A DNA stretch of 64,000 nucleotides from Chionomys nivalis (lineage: Eukaryota > Chordata > Mammalia > Rodentia > Cricetidae). Made by a program: the position numbers and the translations under genes. Below, piece by piece: positions 33,800 to 46,246 of the stretch; the stretch's first letter is position 1; every line of letters begins with the position of its first letter. The stretch is taken from NCBI RefSeq assembly GCF_950005125.1, contig NC_080086.1, positions 64,643,326-64,707,325 of the forward strand. The letters run 5' to 3'. The notes below the pieces were generated by a model. That model made no database searches. It was not told the origin of the DNA and saw nothing but the letters and a program-made list of their open reading frames with translations.

Positions 33800-33998
33800 G
33801 AGGTGAGAAGACATGCCAGCAGAACACCAGACTGTGGGCTCCATCCCAAACACTACACAAAACCAGGTATGTAGCCCCCAAACTCAGGAAGTGAGGTGAG
33901 AGCATTAGAAGTTCAAGGCCATCCTCAGTTACATGGAGAATTCTAGCACAGATGGGCCACTTGAGACTGTAACTCAAAAGAAAAACCAAAAAATAAAA
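33800..33998 (+). mobile_element. B4 SINE, diverged
   Basis: A decayed ID head followed by a B1-like body (tagaagttcaaggccatcct, cttgagactgtaactcaaaa) and an A-rich tail. Confidence 0.6.
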
Positions 33999-34130
33999 AC
34001 ATCACCCCCCCAAAACGCCAATACCCCTTTCCCTTTCGGCTAAGGTCAGGCACACTCAGAATGGGGAATACAGGCAAACAGGAGACCAGAGTCTAGGTTT
34101 GTCTAGGACACTGTTTTCTTCAGCAAGTCA

Positions 34131-34275
34131 TTCTCCTCTCCCTCTCCTCCCTTTCTCCCTCTTCCTTCTTTTCTACCTCATAGTTCAGGCAGGTCTTGAA
34201 TTCACAGCAATCTTCCTGTCTCAGCCTCCTGAGGGCTGGGATTACAAGCTTGTACCACCATGCCTCGGCCAGTTA
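34131..34275 (-). mobile_element. B1 SINE, antisense, after CT-rich tract
   Basis: CT-rich 34131-34180, then caggcaggtcttgaattcac, tgagggctgggattacaagc, ccaccatgcctcggccag. Confidence 0.8.
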
Positions 34276-34879
34276 CATCTTTTTCAATCTTGGACTGTCT
34301 CTTTAGGTGGCAGAGCTGGTTGAGATTGGCTGAGTCTCCAATTTACAAGCAGCTACAAAGACAGAGGGCTGTCTACCTTCTAAGTCGGCTAGCTGGGGAC
34401 AACTGACCATGTTTTGACCCCTACTGAGTAAGTCCGAAGCCTGGAATTGGGGATCAGGCATAATGACTACCTGTACACAGCCTCAGCAAGGGGTGCTTTA
34501 ATAGAAATTATCAGGCTTTGGATGAGATATCAGGTCAGTGTACTTCCCACATCTGTATCTTCAGTACAGACTCGATGGCTTGCTAATCTATCCAGAGGTC
34601 TCAAGAGAGTCGATGACCTTGGGTCCCTTGGCTTCCTGCTCTACTCTCCTCTGGGGTCTCTCGAGCAGCTAATTGCACATTGGCAAGTCTAAGGCGCTGC
34701 CTTCTGGTGACTGTATGGCACTGGTGTCACAGTTCAACCTCCAGTGTCACTGAAAGTTCATAGCAATTTTCTATATCCTTCTGGATGGAAAAGACCCTAG
34801 GGACGGGGAGCTGGAAGGACAGCAGAGGGGTTGGGCACAATAGCTCTGCCCCTTCTGAATTCTGACTCACGTGTGCCTT
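34276..34879. other. Unique intronic sequence
   Basis: Nothing recognised. A single TGACTCA is at 34863-34869. Confidence 0.5.
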
Positions 34880-35045
34880 GACTTTGCCACAGACCTGTGT
34901 TTGTGCCCAGGAGACTTTGACACACTCTAATCTCGCTAAGCCTTGAAATCCCTCTGTCAAACAGGAACAGAATCTCCTCACGGGACTGTGGCGAAGGTAA
35001 AGTGAGTGTGTTGCTTGCGTACAGCGCAATGACCTGCTTTGCCGG
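34880..35045 (+). mobile_element. MIR relic
   Basis: ctaagccttgaaatccctct, gtcaaacaggaacagaatct, cctcacgggactgtggcgaa: MIR core and 3' part. Confidence 0.65.
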
Positions 35046-35347
35046 ATTATTGCCTCTTCACCCCGCAGAACTCTCCAGGATTCAGAGGAGAAGCAACAGT
35101 CACCCACCCTGCTCTCCCTCAGGATGTCCAGAACGGACTTCAACAAGGGACTACTTGAGAGCCAGGGTCACTTGGCTAAAGCCCAAGGGTGTTAAGGCAC
35201 CAACCTTGCTTTTGAGGATTTAAAAGGTCACAGTCTACTTATATTAATGAGTCAAATATTGAGCAAACAACTACATAACAACAACAAGAAGAGGGTCAGA
35301 TTGGGAGGGAAAGAGAAAGAGAAAGAAATGCAGGAGGAACGGATGTG
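35046..35347. other. Unique intronic sequence
   Basis: Nothing recognised apart from a single TGAGTCA near 35249. Confidence 0.5.
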
Positions 35348-35518
35348 GGTGGAAATGGCACAGCAGTCAAGAGCAGGCACTGAGTTTGGTCCCCATTACC
35401 CAAGTCAGGTGGCTCACAATCTCCTGTAAGTCCAGCTCCAGGGGAACCAATGGTACCTGTGTACCTGCACTCACGTTTACTCACGCACGTAACGCACATA
35501 ATTTAAGATGTAAGTCTT
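35348..35518 (+). mobile_element. B3 SINE, diverged
   Basis: tggcacagcagtcaagagca, caggtggctcacaatctcct, gtccagctccaggggaacca, tail at 35500. Confidence 0.75.
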
Positions 35519-35637
35519 CAAAAAGAGAAAGAAAGAAGGAAGGAGGGAAGGAAGGAAGGAAGGAGGGAGGGAAGGAAGGAAGGAAGGAAGGAAGGAAGGA
35601 AGGAAGGAAGGATATCTGAGATCTGAGATCTGAGATC
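35519..35637. repeat. (GAAG)n tract plus 7-bp (ATCTGAG)3
   Basis: Purine tract of GAAG/GAGG units at 35519-35611 at the tail of a SINE, then three copies of atctgag at 35614-35634. Confidence 0.93.
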
Positions 35638-36139
35638 TCCCCTCTAGACATCTGAGATACATGGGGCAGCAGCACTGTCCCACTATCACACTGCAGTAGA
35701 GGTCTATGGTACCAGCTGCTGAAGCCACCGAGACCATCTCAACACCAGCTCTAGCCCCACCCTCCACTAGAGCCTGCTCTCCAAGTCACAAGGTCAAAAT
35801 TAAACTCCCGTACTCCTCTGCCTCCTCCTGTTCTAGGCCGGACTGAAGACCAGGTCGGCCTCTCCCTCTACTTTGCAATCCAGCCCGAGCCCTCCAACAC
35901 AATCATCCCCCACACAGACACTTCATCCACCCCTGCATCCCTGGGCTCCCCAGTCCAGGCCTCAGCACCTCTGTAGACAGCACAGCAGATGCCAAACTGG
36001 TTCTTCTGACAAGGACTTCCGGCCTTTGCTCTGGATGCTGCTACTTGAGAGAGGGCAGAGGAGGCCACAAGCCGCACCAGCTCCTTCCCCAACTCACAGC
36101 CCAGATTTAAACCTGAGCCAGATTTTAAATACACAGCCT
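35638..36139. other. Unique intronic sequence
   Basis: Nothing recognised. Confidence 0.5.
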
Positions 36140-36232
36140 GAAAATCCAGGCGTGGTGGCGAAGTGAAGGAGGATGAAGGGGTCCTCGGTGACTGTGTTGT
36201 GAGTTTAAGGCTAGTCTCTCCCCAACAAACAG
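36140..36232 (+). mobile_element. B1 SINE fragment
   Basis: aatccaggcgtggtggcgaa and gtgagtttaaggctagtctc. Short and diverged. Confidence 0.55.
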
Positions 36233-36504
36233 CAAAGCTTCACTCCGCCCGCCCAGTCACCAAGCCCCATTGGTACTGCACCCAAAGACCCCTACCTCCT
36301 CTGTTTAGCTCCCACTGCCTATCCTAGTGGCTGCCATGCGTGGGGGGCCTTGCAACTCTGACCTCCATGGAGCGTGGAAGCCTCTTTTCCTTCACTGTAA
36401 AAGGCCACAGATCCTGTCCCCTGGACAAAGTCATTGTGACGCAAGAATTAATGGATTTTCCAGAAACTTGTAGGGCACTGAGTGAGAGTTTCTTCCCATT
36501 TATT

Positions 36505-36650
36505 TTATTTTAGACACAGGGTGGGTTTTAATAATTAAGGTAGCCCAGACCAACCTTCAACTTACTACTAAGGAAGACTTTGCATTCCTGATACTCCTGT
36601 CTCCATCTCCTTGGGGCTAGGATCTCGGGCTTGCCCCACCACACTTGACT
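36505..36650 (-). mobile_element. B1 SINE, antisense, decayed
   Basis: ttttagacacagggtgggtt, aaggtagcccagaccaacct, ggggctaggatctcgggctt, ccaccacacttgact. Confidence 0.65.
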
Positions 36651-39266
36651 GCTCTTATGGATGGTGCTTAGGCCAATGGATTGCCAATCACCCGGGTCAC
36701 AGCTGATACAAACTTCAGAACAGCATGCTGTGCCCTGAACTACACGTGACTCGTATATGTGCACGGACAGTAGCTGCTCTCTCATGTTGGCTCACCTCAC
36801 CCCTGTGGAAATCACGTCTGCCTCTCAAAGTCCAGCTCACCTGTGGCAAACAATCCACAATGTCCTTTTCAGTTCACTCCTCCTATTCCACCTTGTGGCT
36901 TTGAGATTGTCCCACTTACCCGTCTGTCCCAGTGGTGTGGTGTTCCCTGTGCCCACTGTCCCCATATTTGGCCTAACGTCTGGCACCCACTTTGGTTGGA
37001 CTGAGTTTCTCTAAGAGGTCTGTCTCCCTATTGGGAAGGAAGCTGGAGGTGATGGTGGGGAACATGCCGGGGGAGGGGGGTCAAGAAAACTGCCCTTCCC
37101 CAGAATTCTCTGCTTAGACTCCTTTCTTCTTACATTTCTAGATTTTCTCTCTTATTCAGGTTTCAGGGGAAATGGAGCATGCTTAGATCCTGACCATTTG
37201 TTCATTCAAGTGGTGACTGAGCATCTATTACGGTGGCCAATTAGGGGCTGGAGAGATGGGGGACAAAGAGGCCCATTGCTCACAGCCTACAGTCCCTTTC
37301 CTGCAGGAAGCTACCCTTCCAGTTTTCAAAGCCATCACAGTGAACTCTAGAAATGGCCTCTGAAGAAAGAGCTCAAGGGGGAGTAAGGAAATCGACCTGC
37401 CCCAGGGAGCTGGAGCTGTGCCTGTCAGCTCTTCCCACCATGTCCTGTCTGTCCATCTGTGCCTGTCTATCTCACTCTTTGCACAAGCTCAGAGCACTGG
37501 GGTTGTGAGCACAGAGCCTGCCTGTCGAATACCTAGGCTGACCAGCCACAGACAAAACCCATGGTTGGGTTGAAATTCAAATGAATGCATTGCTACTCAA
37601 TGGTGTTAGCTTGTCTCATAGCAAGTCAGGATGCAGAGGTTCTCCTCTCTCCCCGGGGACCCCCGATCTTCCCGGAAGTTTCTCAGCTCACTTGGACGAC
37701 TTTAAGGAGTCCTGAGCATGGAAGCCAGTGGGACCAGTGTGTGCCCAGGCTCTTTAAGCAAAAGAGGGACCCCCACAGAGGGGAGCCACATTGAAGCATC
37801 AATGGAGTTCCTGCCAGGTCCACGAGGCTCTCACTCTTCCTGTTCTTTCTTCCCAATGGCACCCAGCTGGTCCAGGTTGCTTACACACGCTAGCTCAGTT
37901 GCTCCCCGTGTATCATCCCATCCAGTTTTACAAGCCCAGCTCAATGCCTGCTTCTTACACATGCCTGTTACTAGGTCATTTGACTTCCCGGATAGGTCCT
38001 TTGACTTCCCTGAGCTACCGGCTGCTCATGACCAGGACCAGCAATGAATCCCACTTGAATCTTACACACGGATCATCTGGGGTTCCCAGTTTCTTTCTCT
38101 CAGTTTCTCACAGCCCAGACCTCATAGTCTCAGATTTATAAAAGCTACTTAGTAATTTTCTTTCCCTGTGTCAAAGGTCAAGGATGAATGTTTGCCTAGT
38201 ACTTTGAGCTGTTTCCAGTTTAGGTCCTAATTAATAAATGCCTAAAACTGACATCACAGACATGAGCTGGGCAGAGAGTCGACCCAGTTGCAGGAGGAGG
38301 TGGTGCATCCTGACCGGCTGGAAAGCGGCCAAGGTAAATAAACAGTGAGAAAGCCGAAGAGCTGAAGAGGCGCTTGCAGGAGACCCACCCTGTCCCCCTG
38401 AGACACTTCCATTCCTAAGGCCACACGTGTGAGCAGAGACATATTGCACTGCCACAGAGACCCCCCTCCTTGTTCTGACTCCTCACCCACTCACGAGCAC
38501 TACTCAGTATGCTGCTCACTGGTTCTGACTGAGGAGCACACACACCTGACAACACAGCTCTGGCTCCATCGGTTACTTGCCAGGATTCAGAGCTGTGTGT
38601 GTCCTAGGGCAAGGAAGGCCCTTGGCAAGGCCTATCTGCAAGATCTGTGCCATGCCCTTCTCTGCCAGGAGGAGCCCATCTCTGGACCTGGGATGGGTCC
38701 TGAGTCAAGTTTCCTCTTCCTCAGGGGCTCCTCCAGCCACCCCCATCTGAGTGCCTGGAACGGTGAGGTATCAGGGCTGGCTGGGGTCCCCAAATCTTGA
38801 GTCACCAACAGACTCTACAAGGGCCGAAGGGCAAAGACAATGTGCCAGGCCGAGTGCTCTGAAAGCCCATGCCAGCTGACTGCCATTGAGTCAGACCTCC
38901 AGGCGTCTCTGGAAAGGGTCCTAGAAGGACGAGAAACAGCCTGGGGGAGTGGGCAGACACAGGGTTGAGGCTCAAGTGGTCGAGGTTATAGTACCAACTA
39001 TGGGGACCAAGGCCTTGGAGCCTGAAACAGGCAGAGAATGGGGCAGCCTAGAAAGACAGGGAAAGGAGCCCTTCACTCCAGCGTCAAAAGCCCCTCACTG
39101 GGCAAGAAGCAAGCATTCCAGCACAGTGCACACCTGCTGGGAGGGTTTGAAAGATCAGTAAGCAGAAAGGTAAGCCAGGCTTATGGCCTGAACACGTAGG
39201 ACTTTGGGCAGGGCCATACTGCTCTTCCATTTTCTGGGAATCTCTAACTAGTCTGTCTGTTTACAG
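36651..39266. other. SINE-free intron 1 sequence (left part of 5.4-kb block)
   Basis: No repeat family recognised except a SINE-head scrap at 37244-37260. It contains the AP-1 cluster listed separately. Confidence 0.5.
38701..38893. promoter_or_regulatory. Candidate AP-1 cluster: three perfect TGAGTCA heptamers
   Basis: Perfect TPA-response heptamers at 38701-38707, 38798-38804 and 38887-38893, all in the same orientation. A pyrimidine stretch with ETS-like cores (tttcctcttcctc) directly follows the first. By base chance TGAGTCA or TGACTCA is expected about once per 8 kb, and elsewhere in the window they occur singly. Function is inferred, not shown. Confidence 0.4.
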
Positions 39267-39356
39267 TGGCGATAGCCTACCTTCCCGTAGCTCTATGATC
39301 TAGACTTTTCCTGGCGATAGCCTACCTTCCCGTAGCTCTATGATCTAGACTTTTCC
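39267..39356. repeat. Perfect 45-bp tandem duplication
   Basis: 39267-39311 is repeated exactly at 39312-39356 (starting tggcgatagcctaccttccc). The identity implies a recent origin. Confidence 0.97.
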
Positions 39357-39902
39357 TTTATCAAGTGTGATCTTGTCCTCAGCAGCCATGTGTGACCTCA
39401 CTCTGGTTCCTTAGCCACCCTTTGTTGATAACAACTTCAAAAACACCCAAATCCTGCATATGGCTATTGTAAAAGCTACGAAAGGGACTCTCTCAGAGAA
39501 GCCTACACCCCACGTTCAGATGTATCTTTTTGTGAGCTTCCTAAAATTCTATACTTGAAAGTAACTTAAAACCTCAGTTCTGCTTCATCCTGGCTCACCC
39601 TGAAAATCTTTACTGTGTCAAAGCCAAGGATCTGACTTCACCTGAGTGGGAAAATGAAGGGACCCTCTTGGGTTGCTATGAGTGGAATTGTTCTGTGCCC
39701 CTGCTGCTACAGACAGAGCACACTTGCTGCCAACAAATGCGGAAGCTATTTCCAGTCTTCGAGGTCCAACACGGATGGTATGAGTTCCTTCCCCATCTGT
39801 GAGGCCCACTGGGACATCTCAGACTCCCTGGCATGTGGTGGTTCAAACCATCCTTCAATCCTGACACCACCCAACACAATTAGTCTGATGATAGCTTTGA
39901 AC
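39357..39902. other. Unique intronic sequence
   Basis: Nothing recognised. Confidence 0.5.
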
Positions 39903-40090
39903 CAGCCGGGCATATTTTCTTTTCGGAGGCTAGCCCATGTGCAGATATCCTACCCGGCCAGGGGCGCGGAAGTTCTCAAGGACTGTTTACAATCCTTTTC
40001 CCCAAGTAAGCAGCAAACATATTTCTCGCCACCGCTATCCGAGACTCAGAACACCCTGGCACCACCCCGCGGAAGTTTTCGGCCAATACA
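39903..40090. promoter_or_regulatory. CpG-dense intronic patch with two CGCGGAAGTT motifs
   Basis: About 11 CpGs in 190 bp within a CpG-depleted intron. The decamer cgcggaagtt occurs at 39965-39974 and 40068-40077 (ETS-type GGAA core), followed by a CCAAT box (ggccaata) at 40081-40088. It could be an internal promoter, an unmethylated enhancer or part of an undiagnosed LTR. Confidence 0.35.
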
Positions 40091-42051
40091 GATGCAAGTA
40101 TAACTTGGCAGGATTAAGATCAATGCAGTATTAGCCTGGGTGTGAAGGCAGCTGGGAGGAAGGGACGATGAGTTAAGCGGCTGAATAGAAAGCATGGTCA
40201 CAGAGAAGAAGAAGCAGTCCCTAGAAGGTCACCAGCTTGTGGGGAGCTCCCTGAAGCTCTGTTGGTTCCACTTTATACTGTACACTGGCAGGGTCCCAGA
40301 AGTGAGGAGCAGGAATGACCCAGAAGAGAAAGGAAAGGACAGGATAGAAAAGCTCACGCTGGAAGGAAGAGGCGGGTGGAAGTATATCTGGCTTACTGCC
40401 TTATGCTAGAAGACTCTAACTAGCAACCCCTCCCCTTCCAGCCAGGGCTTCTTCCCACTGGCAACACACCCCTCCAGGGTCCTCTGATTCTCACAGGGGA
40501 TGGGTTTCATTACTGTGGCAATGACAAGGGCCACTCTTAGTATTTAGTGGGTGGGCCAAGAATACCAAATTTCTGAGGTGCGTGAGACTTTGTTCCTCTT
40601 AGGATGCAATTGGTCCTTCTAGTCGTTCTCAACCCGAAAGGGGAGGATGCCTTCACTTCAGGTCATTCAGCCAGAGCCGTGCCTGAGCAGAAGGAGCCAG
40701 CACATAGTAGAAAGGCGCTAGGGACAGTCACATGAGTTGACGAGTACCTCATCAGAGCCTGGCAAATGGTCTCCCAGGGGTTATACTGGGACGATGGGGT
40801 TCCCGCCTGGGAGAGCATGGGGCACCCCTGGTCTTCCCAGCATTGACTCCATCCCCTATCCATCTGTCTGCGCCTGTCTGTTTCACTTTTTTTTCATGAA
40901 CCCAAAGCATCTGGGTTTAAGGGTACAAAGCCTGCCCGTGTAGTATCGAGGCTGGCTAGCCACAAACAAAGGCCATTCCAGAAACTATCGGATTCTCAAG
41001 GCACATAACATTCTGCTCTGCTGGTCCACAGCCCAGCCTGGGGACCCTAGTGTATTGTCCTAGGCCACTTGGGTTGCCATGGCCACATGTGGCAACGCCG
41101 TTTGGTGCCTTCCATGCTCTGATTCATGCTCCCCAAGTCTCATCGTGGACCCTGGAGAGACTGGTAAGGAATTGGGCACACTGCCCACTCAGTTTGGGGA
41201 CAGACGATGCCATGTGCCTTTTGTTAATGGTAGTTTAGAACACTGCAAAGGAAACCAGAGTCACAGCTGGAACCCTTCAGGTTATAGAAGACGTCATGGA
41301 GGGTGAGGTAGGAACTCCCTGACGCCACCCCCCCCCCACTTCAGCTTCTTTTGGAAAAGAACAGGGAGAGAAGAAGGAATAGGAACATAGGATGTTTGCT
41401 GAGGAAGATTCAAATCTCATGACAACAGGGAGTTCATGGGGAAAAGGAGGGAAGGAGATAGGACTCCATGTTGAAGCCCAGAGGAGCGTGCACAGGCCAA
41501 GGCTCTTGGATCACCCCTGTTCGGAGTGCCCTCAAGTTCAGCCTAACAGACAGACCCATCTCAGAGAAGCTGAGGCGATGAGGCCACTCCAGACGACAGC
41601 CTTCAGCAGAGTGTCTGAGAAGCTGTCCGTTAATTGCTGGAACTTAGACACCACTGCCAAGTCCCTCACAGGTGAGAGGTAAATGGTGGTGTGGTCAGAG
41701 TGGGGTATCCTATAGCAATGAAACAAACAGGTCATGATGCTACCAAGAGACGGGGAGTCTGAATACCATAAGGGTCCAGAAGTAAAAGAAGCTGGGCTGG
41801 AAATGGCTGGGAATCCCTACGTGAACCAAGAAAGACGAGTGTAGGGGTCTGGAAGAATCCATGGTGGCTACGAGGTCAGGAAGGGAGCAGGAGGCAGGGG
41901 ACTTGTGAAGCCTTGAACCCACACTGAATAGTGCTTCAGTGGCAGACTGCAATCATCATTATAAATCTTTCCAAGCTCATGTAACATACAATACCACATG
42001 TGAATCTTAACATCAACTAGGTACTTGTAACTTAAATCTAATTGTAGTTAA
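40091..42051. other. SINE-free intron 1 sequence (right part of block)
   Basis: Contains a 10-bp C run at 41328-41337. No repeat family or exon recognised. Confidence 0.5.
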
Positions 42052-42250
42052 ACTGACAATGGAGAGGAGGCTTAGTGCATACTGATCTTACAGTGGATGC
42101 AAGTTTGTTTCTTAGCACCCCAGCAGGCAGCTCACAACAGTCTGTAATTCCTTCTCCCTGGGAACCAATACCTTTTTTTGGTCTCTGAGGGCACTGCGTC
42201 CGCATGTACATGTGCATGCACACACACAAACACAATTAAATATAGATCTT
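42052..42250 (+). mobile_element. B3 SINE, diverged
   Basis: aatggagaggaggcttagtg, caggcagctcacaacagtct, then a CA-rich tail. Confidence 0.75.
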
Positions 42251-43984
42251 TAAAGCAGTATTAGCTAGACACTACTAACTTGGTAATAATGTGTCGGCAT
42301 TGGCGTGTCAACAGTCACACACACCAGACAATGAAAGGAGCGGGAGACACAAGCAAGTGTATGGGAGACCTGGATTCTTGCTCCGTTTTTCTTTACACCT
42401 GAAACTCCTCTAAACAATAGCCTATTAATTTATAAAGCAGACCAAGCAGAAACATCCATTGGCAATGACAGCATGATGGAGGAGTCCCCTCCCTTCTAAT
42501 TGTCTAGTCGCTCATGTTCAGGCAGAAGGCCCCCCTTTCCAGAAGGCTACAGGCTGAAGAGCTGGGTGGGCTTTTCCAAACGTGCAGAGCCTCTACTGTG
42601 CTTCGGGGCGGGGGGGGGGGGTCCACGAGCATCTTGGACCCCTGGCTCCCTGACTGTGGAGGTGGAGACAGGCCAGCCTATCTATGCCTAGATTCTATCT
42701 GGCATCTGACAGCGAACAGCAAGCAAGGCTCAGCCACCTGCTGTCAGTCCTGGGCCACTCGGAGGCTGTGTCAGCAAGCTGCTGCTGTGGGGGATCCTGG
42801 CAGCAAGCAACAGTAGCTTCAGCTGGTGACTCGGTTCCATTGTCGGGACCACCCATCCTCACACCACGCTTAATCACAGAACATGCCAGCAAAGGGGGAG
42901 CAGAGGAAAGCTCCAATCCCTGGGGACAGCAGGAGCAGAAAAGGCATCAGGGACGATAGGGCAGATGGGTGTGCAAGGAGCCTTCCAGAGAGGAGGCTGA
43001 TGGACACAGACAGGTACGCTAGAAGCCTTGGATACACCAAGGGAATCCAGCATCCTGGTCCAGGGTCACAGACCTTGTTCCTGGGGCCTCTCATACACAT
43101 TCCTTCTCAGGGCCTGTTGTCATTGCCATGTGACAAAGAATAGTGGCTAGTCAAGCTCTTGGTCTTCCTGCTATGTGAGAAGGGTTCCTGAGTGGGCACC
43201 TTACATGGCCTCTGTCATAATATGAACTATAGCCATGAAAGCATCTGCCACCTTCTCTGCCCTGTGAAATCCCTAGGGACAACCAGGCCAGGTTCCCATT
43301 GAACGATGATGCCAACCCAAAGCCTTTTTGGAGGCTCACTTCGAATATTTCTCTCCTTGGTGGTGACCTCATCACCACCATGGGCTGGCACTTGAGACTC
43401 ACAGGGAAGGGCACAGCAAACAGGCCCAGGACTAACCTGAGGCCCGAGTTCAGTCAGCAGCAAACACAAAGACTCAGAGATGATGTTCTGCCTTGCATGT
43501 CCCTGTGCTAAAGACACTGGCTCTGAAGCAGCCTCCAGGGCCATGGGTACCAGTGCAGTCTCCAGTTCCTTTTGTACCTTGTGAAATATGCGTGTGGAGA
43601 GAAACTGACAGACAGCTGTCCCTATTGATGAAGTGCTAATGTCCTCAAGGGAAAGGAGTCCTTCCCTCTAGAGACGGTAGAGTCCGGAGTCCATTCTGGT
43701 AGGAGGCCATCAGAACATTCCTGCCGGTATCTCAGGAAGACCTGAGATCTTATCAATCCAGTCTTGGTACCCAGCATTCTGCCCTTTCCTGCTTCTAACT
43801 TTGATGACAGCAAGTACCTGAGAGTATCATGAAGGTGAAAGGTGAGGCCATGCCCTGACAGGCTCTGTGCCCTGTTGGGATACTAGTCTTGTATAAGCAG
43901 GAGTACCTCTAAATGGCTCAAATATTAGTTTAGAAACCACCTTTTAAAATATCCAAGTAATGATCAAAAAATAGTAACAAGGCA
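42251..43984. other. Unique intronic sequence, about 1.7 kb
   Basis: A 12-bp G run lies at 42610-42621. Nothing else recognised. Confidence 0.5.
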
Positions 43985-44376
43985 GGTGTCATAGCATGTT
44001 TTTGTCAACTTGACACAAACCTCCACATGTCTGGTAAGAGGTAATCTCAACTGAGGAATTGCTTCCATCAGACTGGCCCGTAGGAATGTCTGGGGAGAAT
44101 GTTCTTGAATGCTGATTGATGCGGGAGGGCCCAGCTCACTGTGGGCTGTGTTATCCCTGGACAGGTGGGCCTGGGCTATAGAAGAAGGTAGTTGACCAAT
44201 CTTCGAGGAGCAAGCCAATAAGAAGATTTCCTTTGTCAGCTCTGATTGTTTTGGTCTTGAGTTCCTGCCTTGACTTCTCTCAGTCATAGACTATGATCAG
44301 GAAGAGCAGGTCAAATAAACCCCTTCCTCCCCAAGTTTTGGTCAGTGTTTCATCATAGCAACAGAGAAATAAAGAA
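43985..44376 (-). mobile_element. hAT-Charlie-like repeat (URR1 type), antisense
   Basis: tttgtcaacttgacacaaac, aactgaggaattgcttccat, gattgatgcgggagggccca, gttcctgccttgacttctct, aaataaaccccttcctcccc. Confidence 0.75.
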
Positions 44377-46246
44377 AACATGAAAAATAAGAAGCATAAA
44401 TAACAACACCTTCAGTACTAGGAAATCCATCTTTTTCTCATGTTAGTAAAAATGGACCATGATCTTGAGCAGTAATATAAACAGGTTGCATGCTTAGAGC
44501 CACCTCTATGCTGGATCCCCAGCAGACATTACTAATCAATCATAGAATTACTTACCACTGAATTCAACTACAGCTCTCAGGGTCATCTAAACAGTTGCTT
44601 CCAAGAGACTATTTCCCAGATGTGCTAAGACAAAACAAAACAAAAAACCCCAAAATACCCCCATCTGCTGCTATGCTAGTGGTATGGGGGTCAGAGATGG
44701 TGGGGTGGGGGGAAGAGGAAGATGAAGAGAGTCTCTGGAGGTAAATGCTAGTCAATAGTGAAATATTACCATGGAAGTTGAGACTAGAAGCAGAAGGAAA
44801 GTCACCTGTCTCTCCCATTCTCAGACAGACTTGGTCACCCAGATACCTGTCAGTGTAACTGCTAACTGGAAGTGGATTCTTCTAATCCACCCCCAACACA
44901 GGGGGTTGTTGGGCCGAATATCCATAGCCATTCATGCTGACTTCCTGATCTCCCCAAAACAAAAATTTTTATAGGAACAAAGCTCTAGAGATCTCTAAAA
45001 ATAGCTCCTTGGGTGACGATCAGCAGAGATGGAGCAGCACCTGAACAATTTATGCACAAAACGGAAGCAGAGAAAGTAGACTCCGAGCAAGTGAGCAGAA
45101 CCACCGCTCTGTGCTTTGAACGACCTTCTTGGAGTCTAAGCATGGCTTTACACAGCAAATGACTCTATCTTCAAGGCCAAGGGGAAGGCTACTGTCCACT
45201 TCTGGTCTACCCTCAGCCGAGGCAGAGGTCATCATGGCTCCAGAAAACATCCTTGGCTAGGCCAGCCCCAGTCCCTGGGGTGGGAGATGATTGACAACCC
45301 TGGGGAAGAGGACTAGACTGGTCAGGATGGGGTGAACTGACAGACACCAGGCACACACTGTGCCTTCCTTGTGTAAGGAAGTACACACAAGGGTTGGCTT
45401 GCATCACATCACATTCGAGGGATAAGAAACAAACCCCACGTGACTGCAATCTAGTTCTCAAGGCTGAGGGCTCAGATAAAAGGTCTGTCCTTGGACATCC
45501 CGTCTCTATCCTTGGCCTGCTCACAGTGTCTGAGTGCAGGCTGCTCTCTGACCTTGGGCATTCCCCACCGAGGACAGGAGCCAGCAGGAAAGTTGTGTTC
45601 TTGATCTTTCGAACCACACAGCTACGAAGCCAGTGGCTTTCCTTCCTATTGGGAAGTGAGGCTTATTTCCCCAGGCCTTCTCTCCTTTGTACTCAGCAGC
45701 CCTGTGCTATTCGAACTCAAAAGTCCCAGCTGAGATGATGAAAGGCTTCAGCTAATCAGAGTGGCCCTAGTCTGAACAGTCGAACCTCCCTCCAGGAAGA
45801 TGTATCAGTCGGGTCAGGGACAAGTGACAGGGTGTGGGTCACTGAGAAATGCATAGACCCAGATGAAGAGCATGGATGTTGGCAGTCATGGGGCAAACCT
45901 GCCGAGATGGAGATCCCTGCTCTGGCAGAGTGGCATCTGAGAAGGATGTGTGCTCAGGTTAGACCAGCAGAGTGGGCTCTGTCCACAATCACCAGCAAGA
46001 TACCTCTGCAGTAGACCTGGCCTACCTTAACTAAGTGGATAACTTAAAGAGAGATGGTTCTGGAAAATGATGCTCTAGGCCATTTAAGGCCATACTATAC
46101 AGATCCTTTCTTGTATGAGATGGAAGGTCTTACTACGTAGCCCAGGTTAGCCTTAAACTGATAATGGTCCTTTCTCAGCCTTCCCAGCGCTAGGAAGACA
46201 GGCACGTACAGTACTAGAATCTTAAAGATTGATTGATTTAATGTGT
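44377..46246. other. Unique intronic sequence, about 1.9 kb
   Basis: No element is confidently assigned. Short A-rich and G-rich patches at 44630-44715. Confidence 0.5.

Noticed and set aside
37244..37260. SINE head-like scrap (ggggctggagagatggg)
   Set aside because: Only about 17 bp match, with no SINE body following; too short to call.
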